A stretch of DNA of 64,000 bases from Muriicola marianensis (GCF_014638095.1 NZ_BMFH01000001.1:1683227-1747226); one strand, 5' to 3'. Shown: positions 17,948 through 26,903, counted from the stretch's first letter. The notes: generated by a model from the sequence alone, not told the origin. Made by a program: numbers and translations.

Positions 17948-18688
17948 TTAGACGTCCTCCAGAAGTTTCTTCAACATGAAATCCCTGGTGGAATCCCTCA
18001 GAGGAATTGCTTGATTTTCGCTAAGAGTTTCGGTTTTAATAAAAGGGTATACACTTACCCGTAAAATTCCGGGGCCACTTCCTTTCAAGGTAAAAGGGAA
18101 GCGTTCCTTTGCATCAAAAAAGATCATAGGAACGATCGGTATTTTATGTGAGATCCCCATCTTAAAAGCCCCGTCCTTAAATGAATCCAGGACCACATCC
18201 TCCGGGGGTACACCACCTTCCGGAAATATACATATACTCAGGCCCTGGTCCAGCCTTCGTTGTGCCCGCCAATACACCCCCATCCTACTTTTACTGTCGT
18301 CCCTGTCTACCATGATACATACCCTTTTGTAGAAAAATCCGAAGATGGGGATCCTGACCAGTTCCTTTTTTCCAACAAAGACGAAGGGATTCCGACTAGC
18401 CCTGAGCATAAGCATAATGTCCAGCATGCTCGTATGGTTGGCGATCAACATATAACTTTTACCTCGAATCAGCTTTTCTTGATAACTGATCTTAGGAATA
18501 CAGCCCATTCCATAGAGGATCAAATTGGCCCAGATATTCCTGGCCAGCCAGAAAAATTGCGGATAGGTCTTTTCGGAGAGGGTTAGGAGCACCAGAAGAG
18601 GAGAGAAAAATAAAATCGGAATCGCCACCAGTATGTAAAACCAAACGCGGTACAGCAGTTGGCCGATCCAGATAAGTCCTTTTAACAT
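17948..18688 (-). CDS. 1-acyl-glycerol-3-phosphate acyltransferase (PlsC family)
   Basis: Membrane-bound lysophospholipid acyltransferase making phosphatidic acid or acylating related lipids. Of 246 residues, the first ~40 form hydrophobic segments. Motif I is NHTSMLD (the H-x4-D catalytic pair), motif III is FPEGGVPPE, and IPIVPMIFFD is motif IV. A TATTTTTG -7 box only a few bases before the ATG suggests a very short leader. Exact acceptor not known. Confidence 0.9.
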   Translation of the reverse strand: MLKGLIWIGQLLYRVWFYILVAIPILFFSPLLVLLTLSEKTYPQFFWLARNIWANLILYGMGCIPKISYQEKLIRGKSYMLIANHTSMLDIMLMLRASRNPFVFVGKKELVRIPIFGFFYKRVCIMVDRDDSKSRMGVYWRAQRRLDQGLSICIFPEGGVPPEDVVLDSFKDGAFKMGISHKIPIVPMIFFDAKERFPFTLKGSGPGILRVSVYPFIKTETLSENQAIPLRDSTRDFMLKKLLEDV

Positions 18689-18693
18689 GGAAT

Positions 18694-18701
18694 CAAAAAT
18701 A
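18694..18701 (-). promoter_or_regulatory. -7 element of plsC-like gene
   Basis: TATTTTTG on the minus strand, an exact TAnnTTTG, ending 5 bases before the ATG at 18688. This would give an almost leaderless mRNA. No clear -33 TTG is present. Confidence 0.4.
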
Positions 18702-18731
18702 ACAATTTTAGCAGGGTTCTAGGATTTCTTT

Positions 18732-18739
18732 TACTTTTG
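18732..18739 (+). promoter_or_regulatory. -7 element of trpS
   Basis: TACTTTTG, an exact TAnnTTTG, 21 bases before the trpS ATG at 18761. It overlaps the in-frame TTG at 18737, which argues against that codon as the start. Confidence 0.5.
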
Positions 18740-18760
18740 TCATTCTTTACCAGAAGGCAT

Positions 18761-19729
18761 ATGGCGCGAATATTAACAGGGATTCAAAGTACGGGTACAC
18801 CGCACCTGGGCAACCTGCTTGGGGCGATCATCCCGGCCATTGAGATGGCCGGTGACTCCCGCAATGAATCCTTCCTTTTTATAGCCGATATGCACTCCCT
18901 TACCCAGATCAAAAACGGGGAGGAATTGAGGATGAATACATACGCCACCGCCGCCGCCTGGCTGGCTTTTGGCCTGGATGTGGAAAAAACGGTGTTCTAT
19001 CGCCAGAGCGATGTACCCCAGGTAACCGAACTGGCCTGGTACCTGAGTTGTTTCTTTCCTTACCAGAGACTGACACTCGCCCATTCCTTCAAGGATAAGG
19101 CAGACCGACTGGGAGATGTCAACGCAGGCCTGTTCACCTATCCCATGTTGATGGCGGCAGACATTCTGCTTTACGACGCAGACATAGTGCCCGTGGGAAA
19201 AGATCAGCTTCAGCACCTCGAAATGACAAGGGATGTAGCCTCGCGATTCCACGCCCAACTGGGGGAAACCTTCGTGATGCCCGAAGCCAGGGTAAAGGAA
19301 GAGACCATGTATATCCCCGGAACAGACGGGGAAAAAATGAGCAAGAGCAAAGGGAACCTTATCGATATCTTCCTTCCTGAAAAACAACTCAAAAAACAGA
19401 TCATGGGGATCCAGACAGACAGCACTCCCCTCGAAGATCCCAAGGACCCGGATAAGGACACAGTCTTCGCCCTGTATTCGTTACTGGCCTCCCCTGCTGA
19501 TGTAAAGCAGATGAGAGAAAATTACCTCGGCGGGAATTACGGGTACGGTCACGCTAAAAAAGCCTTATTAGAATGTATTCTTGAGAAATTTGAGGTGCCC
19601 AGAAAAAAGTTCCTCTACTACATGGAAAACCTATCTGAAGTAGACGAATTATTACATCTGGGATCACAAAAGGCTCAAAAAGTGGCCGATGAAGTACTGC
19701 AGAGAGTGAGGGAAAAACTAGGATATTAG
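18761..19729 (+). CDS. trpS: Tryptophan-tRNA ligase
   Basis: Class I synthetase charging tRNA-Trp. I start it at ATG 18761 (322 aa) because an earlier in-frame TTG overlaps the promoter and adds residues absent from the family. The HIGH-type motif is PHLGN (14-18) in GIQSTGTPHLGNLLGA and the KMSKS loop is at 192-196. GDVNAGLFTYPMLMAADIL is the typical tryptophan-binding region. The length is normal. Confidence 0.96.
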   Translation: MARILTGIQSTGTPHLGNLLGAIIPAIEMAGDSRNESFLFIADMHSLTQIKNGEELRMNTYATAAAWLAFGLDVEKTVFYRQSDVPQVTELAWYLSCFFPYQRLTLAHSFKDKADRLGDVNAGLFTYPMLMAADILLYDADIVPVGKDQLQHLEMTRDVASRFHAQLGETFVMPEARVKEETMYIPGTDGEKMSKSKGNLIDIFLPEKQLKKQIMGIQTDSTPLEDPKDPDKDTVFALYSLLASPADVKQMRENYLGGNYGYGHAKKALLECILEKFEVPRKKFLYYMENLSEVDELLHLGSQKAQKVADEVLQRVREKLGY

Positions 19730-19892
19730 AAATTTGTCAAACCGACTAATCAGTTGGTCTATTTACCTCCGGGATTTTTTAATCTGTCCCTTTCCATGGT
19801 TTTACTGCATTATTGATCGGTGGAATACGCCCGGGATCCTCTTTACTTCATCCTTTTTACTTTCTACAAACCAAACAGTTTGTTATACCGGT

Positions 19893-20996
19893 TCAGATGA
19901 CCTCAAAAAACTTACCCGGCAGAGGTCTGATAGCCCCTTTCATTTCCATTGAAAGGAGTGCAGAGGCTGTCCTGCCAATAGGGAGACCACTTTTCATGGC
20001 AATATCATCGAGTTTTAATCGGCCTCCTTCTTCTAATTGAGAAATAATCTTCTGCTCTTCCGCGTCTAATTGAATGAAGAACTGTTTTTGTATCCCAGGT
20101 TGGGGCTTTGCCCCCAGATCCCAGTTTAAATGATAGAGAAGATCAGCAGCTGAGGTCAGCATTTGGGCTTTCTGGGTTTTTATCAAGGCATTGGTCCCTT
20201 CACTAAAGAGGTCTGAGGGCCGACCCGGAACCGCAAATACATCCCGGTTATACCCATTGGCCATTTCCGCAGTGACCAGGCTACCTCCCCTTTCCCCCGA
20301 CTCAATGACAATAGTGGCTTCACTCATCCCGGCAATGATCCGGTTTCTCTTCAAAAAATTATTCCTTTCCGGCTTGCTCGTACTCCAGAATTCTGTAAGA
20401 AAGCCTCCATTTTCTTCCACAGGCCCGCAAAATCTCTGATGGAACCTGGGATATATCTGGTTCAATCCATGTGCCAGGCAACCTATGGTCTGCAAGCCGA
20501 AATCCAATGCAGCCTCGTGAACACAGATATCGACACCATAGGCAAATCCGCTTACGATCACGGGGTTCAAAGGCCTGAGCTCCTCAATGAGCTTCCTGCA
20601 AAACTCCCCTCCCTGGCGGGTCATATTTCGCGTTCCTACGATGCTAAGGATCCTTTGGTCTGTCAGGTGTATGTTGCCCCTTGCAAAGAGGAGCAAAGGA
20701 CCATCGGAACAATGATTTAAATATCGGGGGTACCTGTGGTCCGTAAATGGAAGGACTTCAATTCCCCTGTCAGCAATATGCCGGAATTCCCTTTCGGCCA
20801 ATTTGAGATACCGGGAATCGAAGAGATTGTGAATATGCTTGGTCCCGATCCCCTTTAGTTGCAGAAATGTGCTCTTTTTCTCCTTAAAGATCCCTGCTGC
20901 ACTACCGCAACACTGAATGAGCTTTCTTGCAGAAATTTCACCCAGGTTGGGGATGGCCTGTAGTCGTAATAAAGAAATTATTTCCTGATCCATCAT
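19893..20996 (-). CDS. dprA: DNA-processing protein DprA/Smf
   Basis: Protein that loads RecA onto incoming single-stranded DNA during transformation. N-terminal helix-hairpin-helix region (QAIPNLGEISARKLIQCCG), central Rossmann-like domain with SIVGTRNMTRQG, VSGFAYGVDICVHEAAL and SGERGGSLVTAEMA, and a C-terminal winged-helix part. Length 367 is normal. It converges with trpS across 163 bases holding only a weak hairpin (ACCGACT/AGTTGGT, 19741-19757). Confidence 0.93.
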   Translation of the reverse strand: MMDQEIISLLRLQAIPNLGEISARKLIQCCGSAAGIFKEKKSTFLQLKGIGTKHIHNLFDSRYLKLAEREFRHIADRGIEVLPFTDHRYPRYLNHCSDGPLLLFARGNIHLTDQRILSIVGTRNMTRQGGEFCRKLIEELRPLNPVIVSGFAYGVDICVHEAALDFGLQTIGCLAHGLNQIYPRFHQRFCGPVEENGGFLTEFWSTSKPERNNFLKRNRIIAGMSEATIVIESGERGGSLVTAEMANGYNRDVFAVPGRPSDLFSEGTNALIKTQKAQMLTSAADLLYHLNWDLGAKPQPGIQKQFFIQLDAEEQKIISQLEEGGRLKLDDIAMKSGLPIGRTASALLSMEMKGAIRPLPGKFFEVI

Positions 20997-21063
20997 CTCT
21001 CATCATAAATTTCTAACGCTCAATGTAGTCCAATAGTTATGTTGATAAAAAGTCGAACTGTGT

Positions 21064-21094
21064 TTTGAAGCAGGTCTATTTTTTTTCATCTTTG
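21064..21094 (+). promoter_or_regulatory. Promoter of the HU/SPOR protein gene
   Basis: TTTG (21064-21067), 19 bases, then CATCTTTG (21087-21094), one mismatch from TAnnTTTG. The ATG follows after 5 bases, so the leader would be very short. Confidence 0.5.
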
Positions 21095-21099
21095 TTCTG

Positions 21100-22044
21100 A
21101 TGCGTGCCGCAGAATACATACAAGAACTTCTCTACAGATATAATTGCGTTGTCATTCCCGACTTCGGTGCGTTGCTGACGCACGTAAAACCGGCCTACAT
21201 TGACCGATCAGCTCATACCTTCCATCCCCCGTCCAAGGTACTGTCCTTCAACAGTCAGCTCCAATCCAACGACGGTTTGCTTATCTCTTATATGGCGGAA
21301 GCTGAAAAGTCTTCCTACGAGGAGATACAGGACCGGTTGGCGGCAAAGGTAAAGGCCTGGAAAGCACAATTGAAGCAGGGAGAAGCCCTTGTACTTGAAA
21401 ATATCGGATCCTTCAAACCTACCCGGGAGGGAAAACTTATTTTTCAGCCAACCCGTCACACCAATTATTTAACCTCATCTTTTGGTCTGAGTCCGATCGT
21501 CTCCAAACCCATCCTTAGGGAAGTTCTAAAACAGGAGGTTGAAGAACTCGAAGAAAAGGTACCTTTCATCATCACCCGCGAAGAACGGGAAAAGAGCAAT
21601 TACAGACCTTTGCTCAAGTATGCGGCCATTGTCTTACTTGCCATTTCAGCCGGATTCAGTGGATACCTCACCTACGATCAGGCACAGAGCAATACGGCCC
21701 TTTCTCAGCAAAAAGCCCAGGAAATCATCTCCAGCAGCATTCAGGAGGCGACCTTCTTTGATACCAAACCTCTGGAACTACCGGTATTCCGGTTGGAGGT
21801 GGAGAAGAATACCAGAAAACGTCACCACATTATTGCCGGTGCTTTCAGGGAGAGGAACAATGCAGACAAGAAGATCAGTCAATTGCGCAATAAGGGGTTT
21901 GATGCCTTCTATGTAGGCCAGAATGCATTTGGATTGTACCAGGTGGCCTTTGAGAGTCACGATACCCCAAGGGAAGCCCTCGATGCCCTGAAAAGGATCC
22001 GGGCAACGGAATCAAAAGACGCCTGGCTACTCTCTGTAAAATAA
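21100..22044 (+). CDS. HU-CCDC81-like and SPOR domain membrane protein
   Basis: A 314-residue inner-membrane protein. Residues 1-~140 match the two-part HU/CCDC81-type region of Bacteroidota (YIQELLYRYNCVVIPDFGALLT; LENIGSFKPTREGKLIFQP), a DNA-binding-like fold. A TM segment spans ~172-192. Residues ~240-314 form a SPOR domain (HHIIAGAFRERNNADKKIS, GLYQVAFES), which in other bacteria binds denuded septal peptidoglycan. It could tie DNA or a cytoplasmic partner to the division site; that is inference. It has its own promoter. Confidence 0.85.
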   Translation: MRAAEYIQELLYRYNCVVIPDFGALLTHVKPAYIDRSAHTFHPPSKVLSFNSQLQSNDGLLISYMAEAEKSSYEEIQDRLAAKVKAWKAQLKQGEALVLENIGSFKPTREGKLIFQPTRHTNYLTSSFGLSPIVSKPILREVLKQEVEELEEKVPFIITREEREKSNYRPLLKYAAIVLLAISAGFSGYLTYDQAQSNTALSQQKAQEIISSSIQEATFFDTKPLELPVFRLEVEKNTRKRHHIIAGAFRERNNADKKISQLRNKGFDAFYVGQNAFGLYQVAFESHDTPREALDALKRIRATESKDAWLLSVK

Positions 22045-22077
22045 GAACCTGACCTTTTCCCGGCTTTAATTACCTCG

Positions 22078-22085
22078 TATCTTTG
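22078..22085 (+). promoter_or_regulatory. -7 element of the thioesterase gene
   Basis: TATCTTTG, an exact TAnnTTTG, 16 bases before the ATG at 22102. The -33 region has only TTTT at a fitting distance. Confidence 0.42.
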
Positions 22086-22101
22086 CGAAAACCTTATTTC
22101 C

Positions 22102-22611
22102 ATGAATCCCAAGAAACCCAGTGATTCCAGGACCGTTATGACTGACCTGGTGCTTCCCAGTGAAACCAATCCGCTCAACAACCTGTTCGGTGGTGAATTA
22201 CTGGCCAGGATGGACAGGGCCGCCAGCATCACCGCGAGAAGGCACAGCCGCAGGGTAGCCGTTACCGCGTCTGTAAACCACGTTGCGTTTAACAGGTCCG
22301 TGCCTCTAGGGAGTGTGGTAACCCTGGAAGCCGCCATTTCCAGGACGTTCAGGACTTCCATGGAAGTATATATCGATGTCTGGATGGAAGATCGTGTAAG
22401 CGGGGAAAGAACAAAAGCAAATGAAGCTATTTACACCTTCGTGGCGGTCGATGAAACAGGGAAACCTACGGTTGTACCTCCCATAGAGCCCGAAACCGAA
22501 CTGGAGAAGATACGTTTTGACGGGGCGTTGAGAAGAAAACAACTGAGCCTGGTCCTCGCAGGAAAGATGAAACCCCACGACGCCACAGAGTTAAAGGCAT
22601 TATTTATTTGA
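22102..22611 (+). CDS. Acyl-CoA thioesterase (hotdog fold, YciA/ACOT type)
   Basis: A 169-residue hotdog-fold protein that probably hydrolyses acyl-CoA in the cytoplasm. LPSETNPLNNLFGGELLARMDRAA is the active-site helix region (N-x-L-F-G-G-x-L-x-x-x-D), and NHVAFNRSVPLGSVVTLEA is the following strand pair. The Asp in ARMD is the expected catalytic residue. Its last 12 bases overlap the convergent aldo/keto reductase gene. Confidence 0.9.
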   Translation: MNPKKPSDSRTVMTDLVLPSETNPLNNLFGGELLARMDRAASITARRHSRRVAVTASVNHVAFNRSVPLGSVVTLEAAISRTFRTSMEVYIDVWMEDRVSGERTKANEAIYTFVAVDETGKPTVVPPIEPETELEKIRFDGALRRKQLSLVLAGKMKPHDATELKALFI

Positions 22612-23487
22612 TTTCCGTATGTAATAATTCCACGCTTTCCTGATCAACGGGGGAAAATCCATAGCCCTTGGGTGCGGCCCGAAACGCTTATTCCGGTCCA
22701 GACTATCAAGAAATTGTACATCATTCTCAGAAAGTGTGAAATCGAAAACCTGAGCATTGGATTTAATACGGTCTTTGTTCCTCGACTTGGGAATGGTGAC
22801 CACACCTTTCTGAAGGTCCCATCTCAATACGATCTGAGCAACTGTTTTCTCGTATTTTTTAGCTAAATCGATCAATTCAGGAATAGTAAATATTCGTCCT
22901 CTCATCATTGGAGACCACGCTTCGTACTGTATTTGATTATCCTTGCAATAATCGATTAAATCCTGTTGAACAAGATAGGGGTGAAACTCCATTTGATTTA
23001 CCATAGGAACAACCGAAGCCTTGTCTAACAGGTCCTCAAGATGATGCGACAGGAAATTGCTTACCCCTATGGCCTTCACACGTTTTTCACTATACAGGGT
23101 TTCCAAAGCCCTCCATGTTTCCCTGTATTTACCTTTCACCGGCCAATGAATGAGGTACAGATCCAGATAATCCGTGCCGAGTCGCTCCAGGCTTGCTTCA
23201 AATGCTCTGATAGTGGAGTCATATCCCTGTTCCGTATTCCATACCTTGCTGACAAGAAAAATATCTTCCCTGGGAATCCCACTCTCCCGAATCCCTTTAC
23301 CAACACCTACTTCATTGTGATATACAGCAGCTGTGTCTATATGCCTGTATCCGTATTGCAAGGCTGCCTTAACAGCGTTTATGACTTCTTCACCCTCCCT
23401 GGTCTCCCAAACGCCAAGCCCGAAGTAGGGCATCTTAACTCCATTTTGCAGTGTAAATCCTCCTTTGATGTCGGTGATACTATTCAT
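22600..23487 (-). CDS. Aldo/keto reductase
   Basis: NADPH-dependent oxidoreductase with a TIM barrel, of the diketogulonate-reductase-like (AKR5) group. The 295-residue protein has YRHIDTAAVYHNE (catalytic Asp and Tyr), LIHWPVK with the catalytic His, and the cofactor motif IPKSRNKDRI. It is the last gene of the flippase-to-EnvC group, 12 bases after the EnvC-like gene, and may be read through from it. Substrate unknown. Confidence 0.92.
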   Translation of the reverse strand: MNSITDIKGGFTLQNGVKMPYFGLGVWETREGEEVINAVKAALQYGYRHIDTAAVYHNEVGVGKGIRESGIPREDIFLVSKVWNTEQGYDSTIRAFEASLERLGTDYLDLYLIHWPVKGKYRETWRALETLYSEKRVKAIGVSNFLSHHLEDLLDKASVVPMVNQMEFHPYLVQQDLIDYCKDNQIQYEAWSPMMRGRIFTIPELIDLAKKYEKTVAQIVLRWDLQKGVVTIPKSRNKDRIKSNAQVFDFTLSENDVQFLDSLDRNKRFGPHPRAMDFPPLIRKAWNYYIRKSNK

Positions 23488-23499
23488 GTTCTAACTGAT

Positions 23500-24729
23500 T
23501 TACAATTGATAGATCCACTCTTCCGGATTCAATCGGGTTGCATCCCTGTAAAGATAAAATTTCAACTGGGTGAGCCCATTCAGCCGGTTGGTGTAAATCT
23601 CCCCTAGTTCTTCCTTGGCCGCCACCTTGTCCCCTTTTTTGACGTAAAGGTTGGCCAGGTTGTAATAGGTGCTGATGTAGTTACCGTGTTTTACCTGCAC
23701 GCCCTTACCCCCGCCGGGAACAGCTAAGATGGCTATTACTTCTCCTTCGAATACGGCCCTTGCTTTTGCCCCTTCTTCCGTAGCGATGATCACCCCGTTA
23801 TTCTGGTGTTTGATCCCGGGGTATACGGCATCGCTGTAGATACCAAAACCCTGCCTCTTGATCCCTTTTTCGACCGGCCAAATAAGCCTTCCCTTGTTTG
23901 CAGAGAAATTGTTGGCGATAATAGTTGCCTCAGGGGTCAGCACAAACTTGCTTGTATTCGAAGCGTTACCCGCCTCTTTATTAGAGGCGGCGATCGCACT
24001 TCGGATCAGCCTTTCTATCTGTTCATCGATCTTTCTGGCCTCAGCCTTTTTCCTATTGATGGCAGCTGTGTAATTGCTCTCATTCTGCCGGATGGTCTTC
24101 AGCAATCCTTTTTGTTCCTCGATCTCCTCAAATAGCTCTTTTCGCGCAGCCTTGTTCTCAGCGATCAAATTTTCCTTTTCCTTTCGCTGCTGAGTGAGTT
24201 CATTGTTGAGGGCGATCAGATCATCTGTTTTCTTAGCAATTTGCAGGCCCTGTTCCTTCCTGTATTGGGTGTACTGCTTAAGGTATTGTAATCTTTTAAA
24301 AGCCTGATAAAAGCTCTTGGAGGAAAGAAGGAACATCAATCTACTTTGACGTGACCGGTTGCGGTATGATTTCTGGATCATATGGGCATATTCGTCCTTC
24401 AGGATCTCCAGGTCTTCTCGCAATTTCGCAATGTTCCGGATATTCGCATTGATCTGTCTGCTCAGCAGATTGGATTGCTGATTGGTGACCCTGATCAACT
24501 GCTGTCTCACTTTGATCTTCTGATCCAGCAGTTCCATCTGATCCAGCACCGTGCCTCGCTGCTTTCGTTCCGCGAATAGCAACCGGTTCATTTCGCTGAT
24601 CTCCCGCTGAAGTTGCTCCCTTTTGGCCTCCAGGGCTTTTTGTTCGTTGGTCTGGGCCCATGCAGAAGGAAATGTCAGCAGCACCAACGCAAAGAATAAA
24701 ATAAGCGGGTATCCGGGAAGGTTCTTCAT
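23500..24729 (-). CDS. EnvC-like murein hydrolase activator (degenerate M23)
   Basis: Periplasmic coiled-coil protein of 409 residues: signal peptide to ~25 (AWAQ), long coiled coil (~27-250) and a C-terminal LytM/M23 domain (~290-409). The metal-binding residues are missing: the usual H-x-G-x-D is NNGVIIA, the H-x-H is NLA, and the last strand is LKFYLY. As with E. coli EnvC, it is therefore probably not an enzyme but an activator of amidases. It follows a DUF4292 lipoprotein gene by one base. Confidence 0.88.
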   Translation of the reverse strand: MKNLPGYPLILFFALVLLTFPSAWAQTNEQKALEAKREQLQREISEMNRLLFAERKQRGTVLDQMELLDQKIKVRQQLIRVTNQQSNLLSRQINANIRNIAKLREDLEILKDEYAHMIQKSYRNRSRQSRLMFLLSSKSFYQAFKRLQYLKQYTQYRKEQGLQIAKKTDDLIALNNELTQQRKEKENLIAENKAARKELFEEIEEQKGLLKTIRQNESNYTAAINRKKAEARKIDEQIERLIRSAIAASNKEAGNASNTSKFVLTPEATIIANNFSANKGRLIWPVEKGIKRQGFGIYSDAVYPGIKHQNNGVIIATEEGAKARAVFEGEVIAILAVPGGGKGVQVKHGNYISTYYNLANLYVKKGDKVAAKEELGEIYTNRLNGLTQLKFYLYRDATRLNPEEWIYQL

Positions 24730-24730
24730 T

Positions 24731-25531
24731 TCAGTTCAACACGATCTTTTCATATCCACTCGGGATCTTGTAAGGAAAACTGACCTTGGTATTGAATTCA
24801 ATATTTCGATACTCTATATCGATCACATTCCGCTGGTCATTGTCTATTGCCAGAATACCCACATTGTTTGGGACGATCTTTTTGCTCTTTTCCTGATAGT
24901 CCTTATACCTGATTTCCAGAAGCCTCTTTTGAAGCGGCTGGGAGATCTGCTGGGAAGCCAGCCTGAAGTTGCCAGGATTCACAGTAAAGAAAGTTTTAAA
25001 AAGATCAAGGGTCCTCACCGGTTTCAATTCGTATGTAGAAGAATTCACTGAAACCTCGTATTTCTCTTCCCTGAGATCATACAAGGCCTCCCCGAGAAGC
25101 AGGTTCTGTACCTTTTTGAAATCCAGTTCAGTCCCTAACAACTTGCTCAAATATTCGAAGCTCCCGTCAAAATAACTGTTTTCCAGCTTATTGTAGAAAG
25201 AAACACGTCCCGGAGTGATCATCGCCTTTACAACACCCAGGGGGGCACTCAGCCAGATAGCCTTGTCCTTCTCCATCCTGAGGCTGACCCCGACGGTTTG
25301 GCTTGATTCCCCGTCCGAGTAAGCGATGCGCAGTTTGCCGGTAAGTGTTCGAAAATCGACCTGGTTCCTGTAGTGATTCCTGATGACGGTCCTTGCAGGA
25401 AGGTTTTCATCAAAAGTCTTGTCGGTCAACAGCTTCGCCGATTTACAGGAAGATAAGGCTGCGAAAAGCAGCAATACATACCCTGCCCTCAGGGCTAATC
25501 TGATCCTCTGCCTCTTCTCTTTAAGATCCAT
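24731..25531 (-). CDS. DUF4292 family lipoprotein (LolB-like)
   Basis: A 266-residue lipoprotein with lipobox AALSS-Cys29. The mature part (VDFRTLTGKLRIAYSDG, KAIWLSAPLGVVKAMITPGRVSFYNKLE) has the beta pattern of DUF4292, a family thought to resemble LolA/LolB lipoprotein carriers. It sits between a TPR protein (11-base overlap) and the EnvC-like protein (1 base), a common flavobacterial trio, so it probably works in the envelope with them. Role not proven. Confidence 0.87.
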   Translation of the reverse strand: MDLKEKRQRIRLALRAGYVLLLFAALSSCKSAKLLTDKTFDENLPARTVIRNHYRNQVDFRTLTGKLRIAYSDGESSQTVGVSLRMEKDKAIWLSAPLGVVKAMITPGRVSFYNKLENSYFDGSFEYLSKLLGTELDFKKVQNLLLGEALYDLREEKYEVSVNSSTYELKPVRTLDLFKTFFTVNPGNFRLASQQISQPLQKRLLEIRYKDYQEKSKKIVPNNVGILAIDNDQRNVIDIEYRNIEFNTKVSFPYKIPSGYEKIVLN

Positions 25532-26435
25532 TCTTTATCCTGCTAAGATACATATTTGCTTTGTCCGGATCGCCCAACCCCTGGTAGGTGGTGGCGAGCT
25601 CCTTGTAAAATTTATTCGTCAATTCCTCATCATTCGCAATGAAGTCCAGCCCCATAAGCAGATACTCTTCAGCCGACTCATACCGTTCGAGTCCGTTGAG
25701 AGCAACTCCCTTCATGAAATAGAAAAAGGGTTGGAGAGGATACGCCTCCAAAGCATCTGTCGCTTCTGCTTCCAGTTGCCCAAAATTGGCCTTTTCCATC
25801 AAATCCTGTAATCTGCTAACCCTGGTCTGATAGGGGTCAGGCTCCTCTTCTTCCCCTTCAACGGGCTCCGGCACCATATTGTTGTCCTCCACAGCCAAGG
25901 AATCTGCGATCCTTGCCTCCATGCGCGTTTTAAACTCACTTTGGTCAAGTTGCTTTAACAGACGGGAAGCTATGTCGAATTTCCCCTTTTCAACCAACAG
26001 ACTCGCGAGATTCTCCTTTAATCGGGTGTTTTCAAAGGGTATTTGCCCCTTTAATACATTGAGATCCAGAGAACGAGATCCTGCCAGTTCCAGATAAGTG
26101 CTCAGATACCACAGATTTTCCGGCTGCTTTCTCAAAGCATCCAGGGCAAACTCCTGGGCCAAACCCATCTGGTTGTTCAGCCGGTAGGTTTTGGCCAGTT
26201 CATGGTCGATTACCGGGCTCTCAGGGTCCATTTCCTTACACCTCAGCAACGCATTGATCGCCTTGTCGTAGTTCTCTATTCCTTTTTGCTTGAGGGCCTC
26301 AAAAAAATACTCTTGAAATTCATCCGTGTATTCCTCCAGGAATACTTCGGCACTTTCTTCCTCCTGGGCACTAACTAACAGGGGCAGGAATACAGCCAAC
26401 AACAATAATATCCTGATGAGCTTTGCCCGTTTCAT
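25521..26435 (-). CDS. Exported tetratricopeptide-repeat protein
   Basis: A 304-residue periplasmic protein with a signal peptide ending LVSAQ. TPR-like helical pairs run through it (NYDKAINALLRCKEMDPESPVI; LAQEFALDALRKQPENLWYL; YESAEEYLLMGLDFIAN; LATTYQGLGDPDKANMYLS), with an acidic linker in the middle (EPVEGEEEEPDP). It should act as a scaffold. It overlaps DUF4292 by 11 bases and follows dut by 33. Confidence 0.85.
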   Translation of the reverse strand: MKRAKLIRILLLLAVFLPLLVSAQEEESAEVFLEEYTDEFQEYFFEALKQKGIENYDKAINALLRCKEMDPESPVIDHELAKTYRLNNQMGLAQEFALDALRKQPENLWYLSTYLELAGSRSLDLNVLKGQIPFENTRLKENLASLLVEKGKFDIASRLLKQLDQSEFKTRMEARIADSLAVEDNNMVPEPVEGEEEEPDPYQTRVSRLQDLMEKANFGQLEAEATDALEAYPLQPFFYFMKGVALNGLERYESAEEYLLMGLDFIANDEELTNKFYKELATTYQGLGDPDKANMYLSRIKNGS

Positions 26436-26468
26436 AGCAGTAGTGATTCTTTCCTTCCTCAGTGAAGG

Positions 26469-26903
26469 TCAACGGGTCCCGGTACTTCCAAATCCACCTG
26501 CACCCCGACTTGTCTGGGATAGTTCCCCGACCTCTTCCCAAATGGCGCGTTCGTGCCTGGCTATAACCAGTTGCGCAATGCGTTCTCCATCCTCAATGAC
26601 AAAAGGTTCCTGAGACAGATTAACAAGAATCACGCCAATTTCACCCCTGTAATCTGCATCTATGGTCCCCGGAGTATTGAGTACTGTAATTCCGTTTCTG
26701 GCAGCAAGCCCGCTTCTGGGCCTGACCTGGGCCTCGTATCCCTGGGGTATCTCCAGAAATAATCCTGTTTTGATCACCTTCCTTTCGAGGGGTTCCAGTC
26801 GAACCGATTCTTCCAGATTCGCCCTGATATCCATCCCTGCGGAAGACTCGGTCTCATACCCGGGCAGAGGGTGGCGTGATGTGTTGATGATCTTAATCTT
26901 CAT
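26469..26903 (-). CDS. dut: dUTP diphosphatase
   Basis: Trimeric dUTPase that removes dUTP and supplies dUMP. Of 144 residues, the five motifs are present: ssAGMDIRA (I), [11 protein letters not shown] (II-III start), [11 protein letters not shown] (III, with the catalytic Asp), AQLVIAR (IV) and [10 protein letters not shown] (V, nucleotide-closing tail). It overlaps the flippase gene by 11 bases. Confidence 0.97.
   Translation of the reverse strand: MKIKIINTSRHPLPGYETESSAGMDIRANLEESVRLEPLERKVIKTGLFLEIPQGYEAQVRPRSGLAARNGITVLNTPGTIDADYRGEIGVILVNLSQEPFVIEDGERIAQLVIARHERAIWEEVGELSQTSRGAGGFGSTGTR

Noticed and set aside
18737-18760. TTG as upstream start of trpS
   Set aside because: It overlaps the exact -7 box TACTTTTG, so it could not be transcribed; the ATG at 18761 begins at the family's usual N-terminus.
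18773-19387. 204-codon minus-strand frame opposite trpS
   Set aside because: Antisense to the conserved synthetase core with no promoter or domain.
19742-19757. CCGACTAATCAGTTGG after trpS, like the TetR palindromes
   Set aside because: 13 of 16 bases match palindrome A, but it is an imperfect palindrome in a convergent gap just after trpS and more likely a weak terminator stem.
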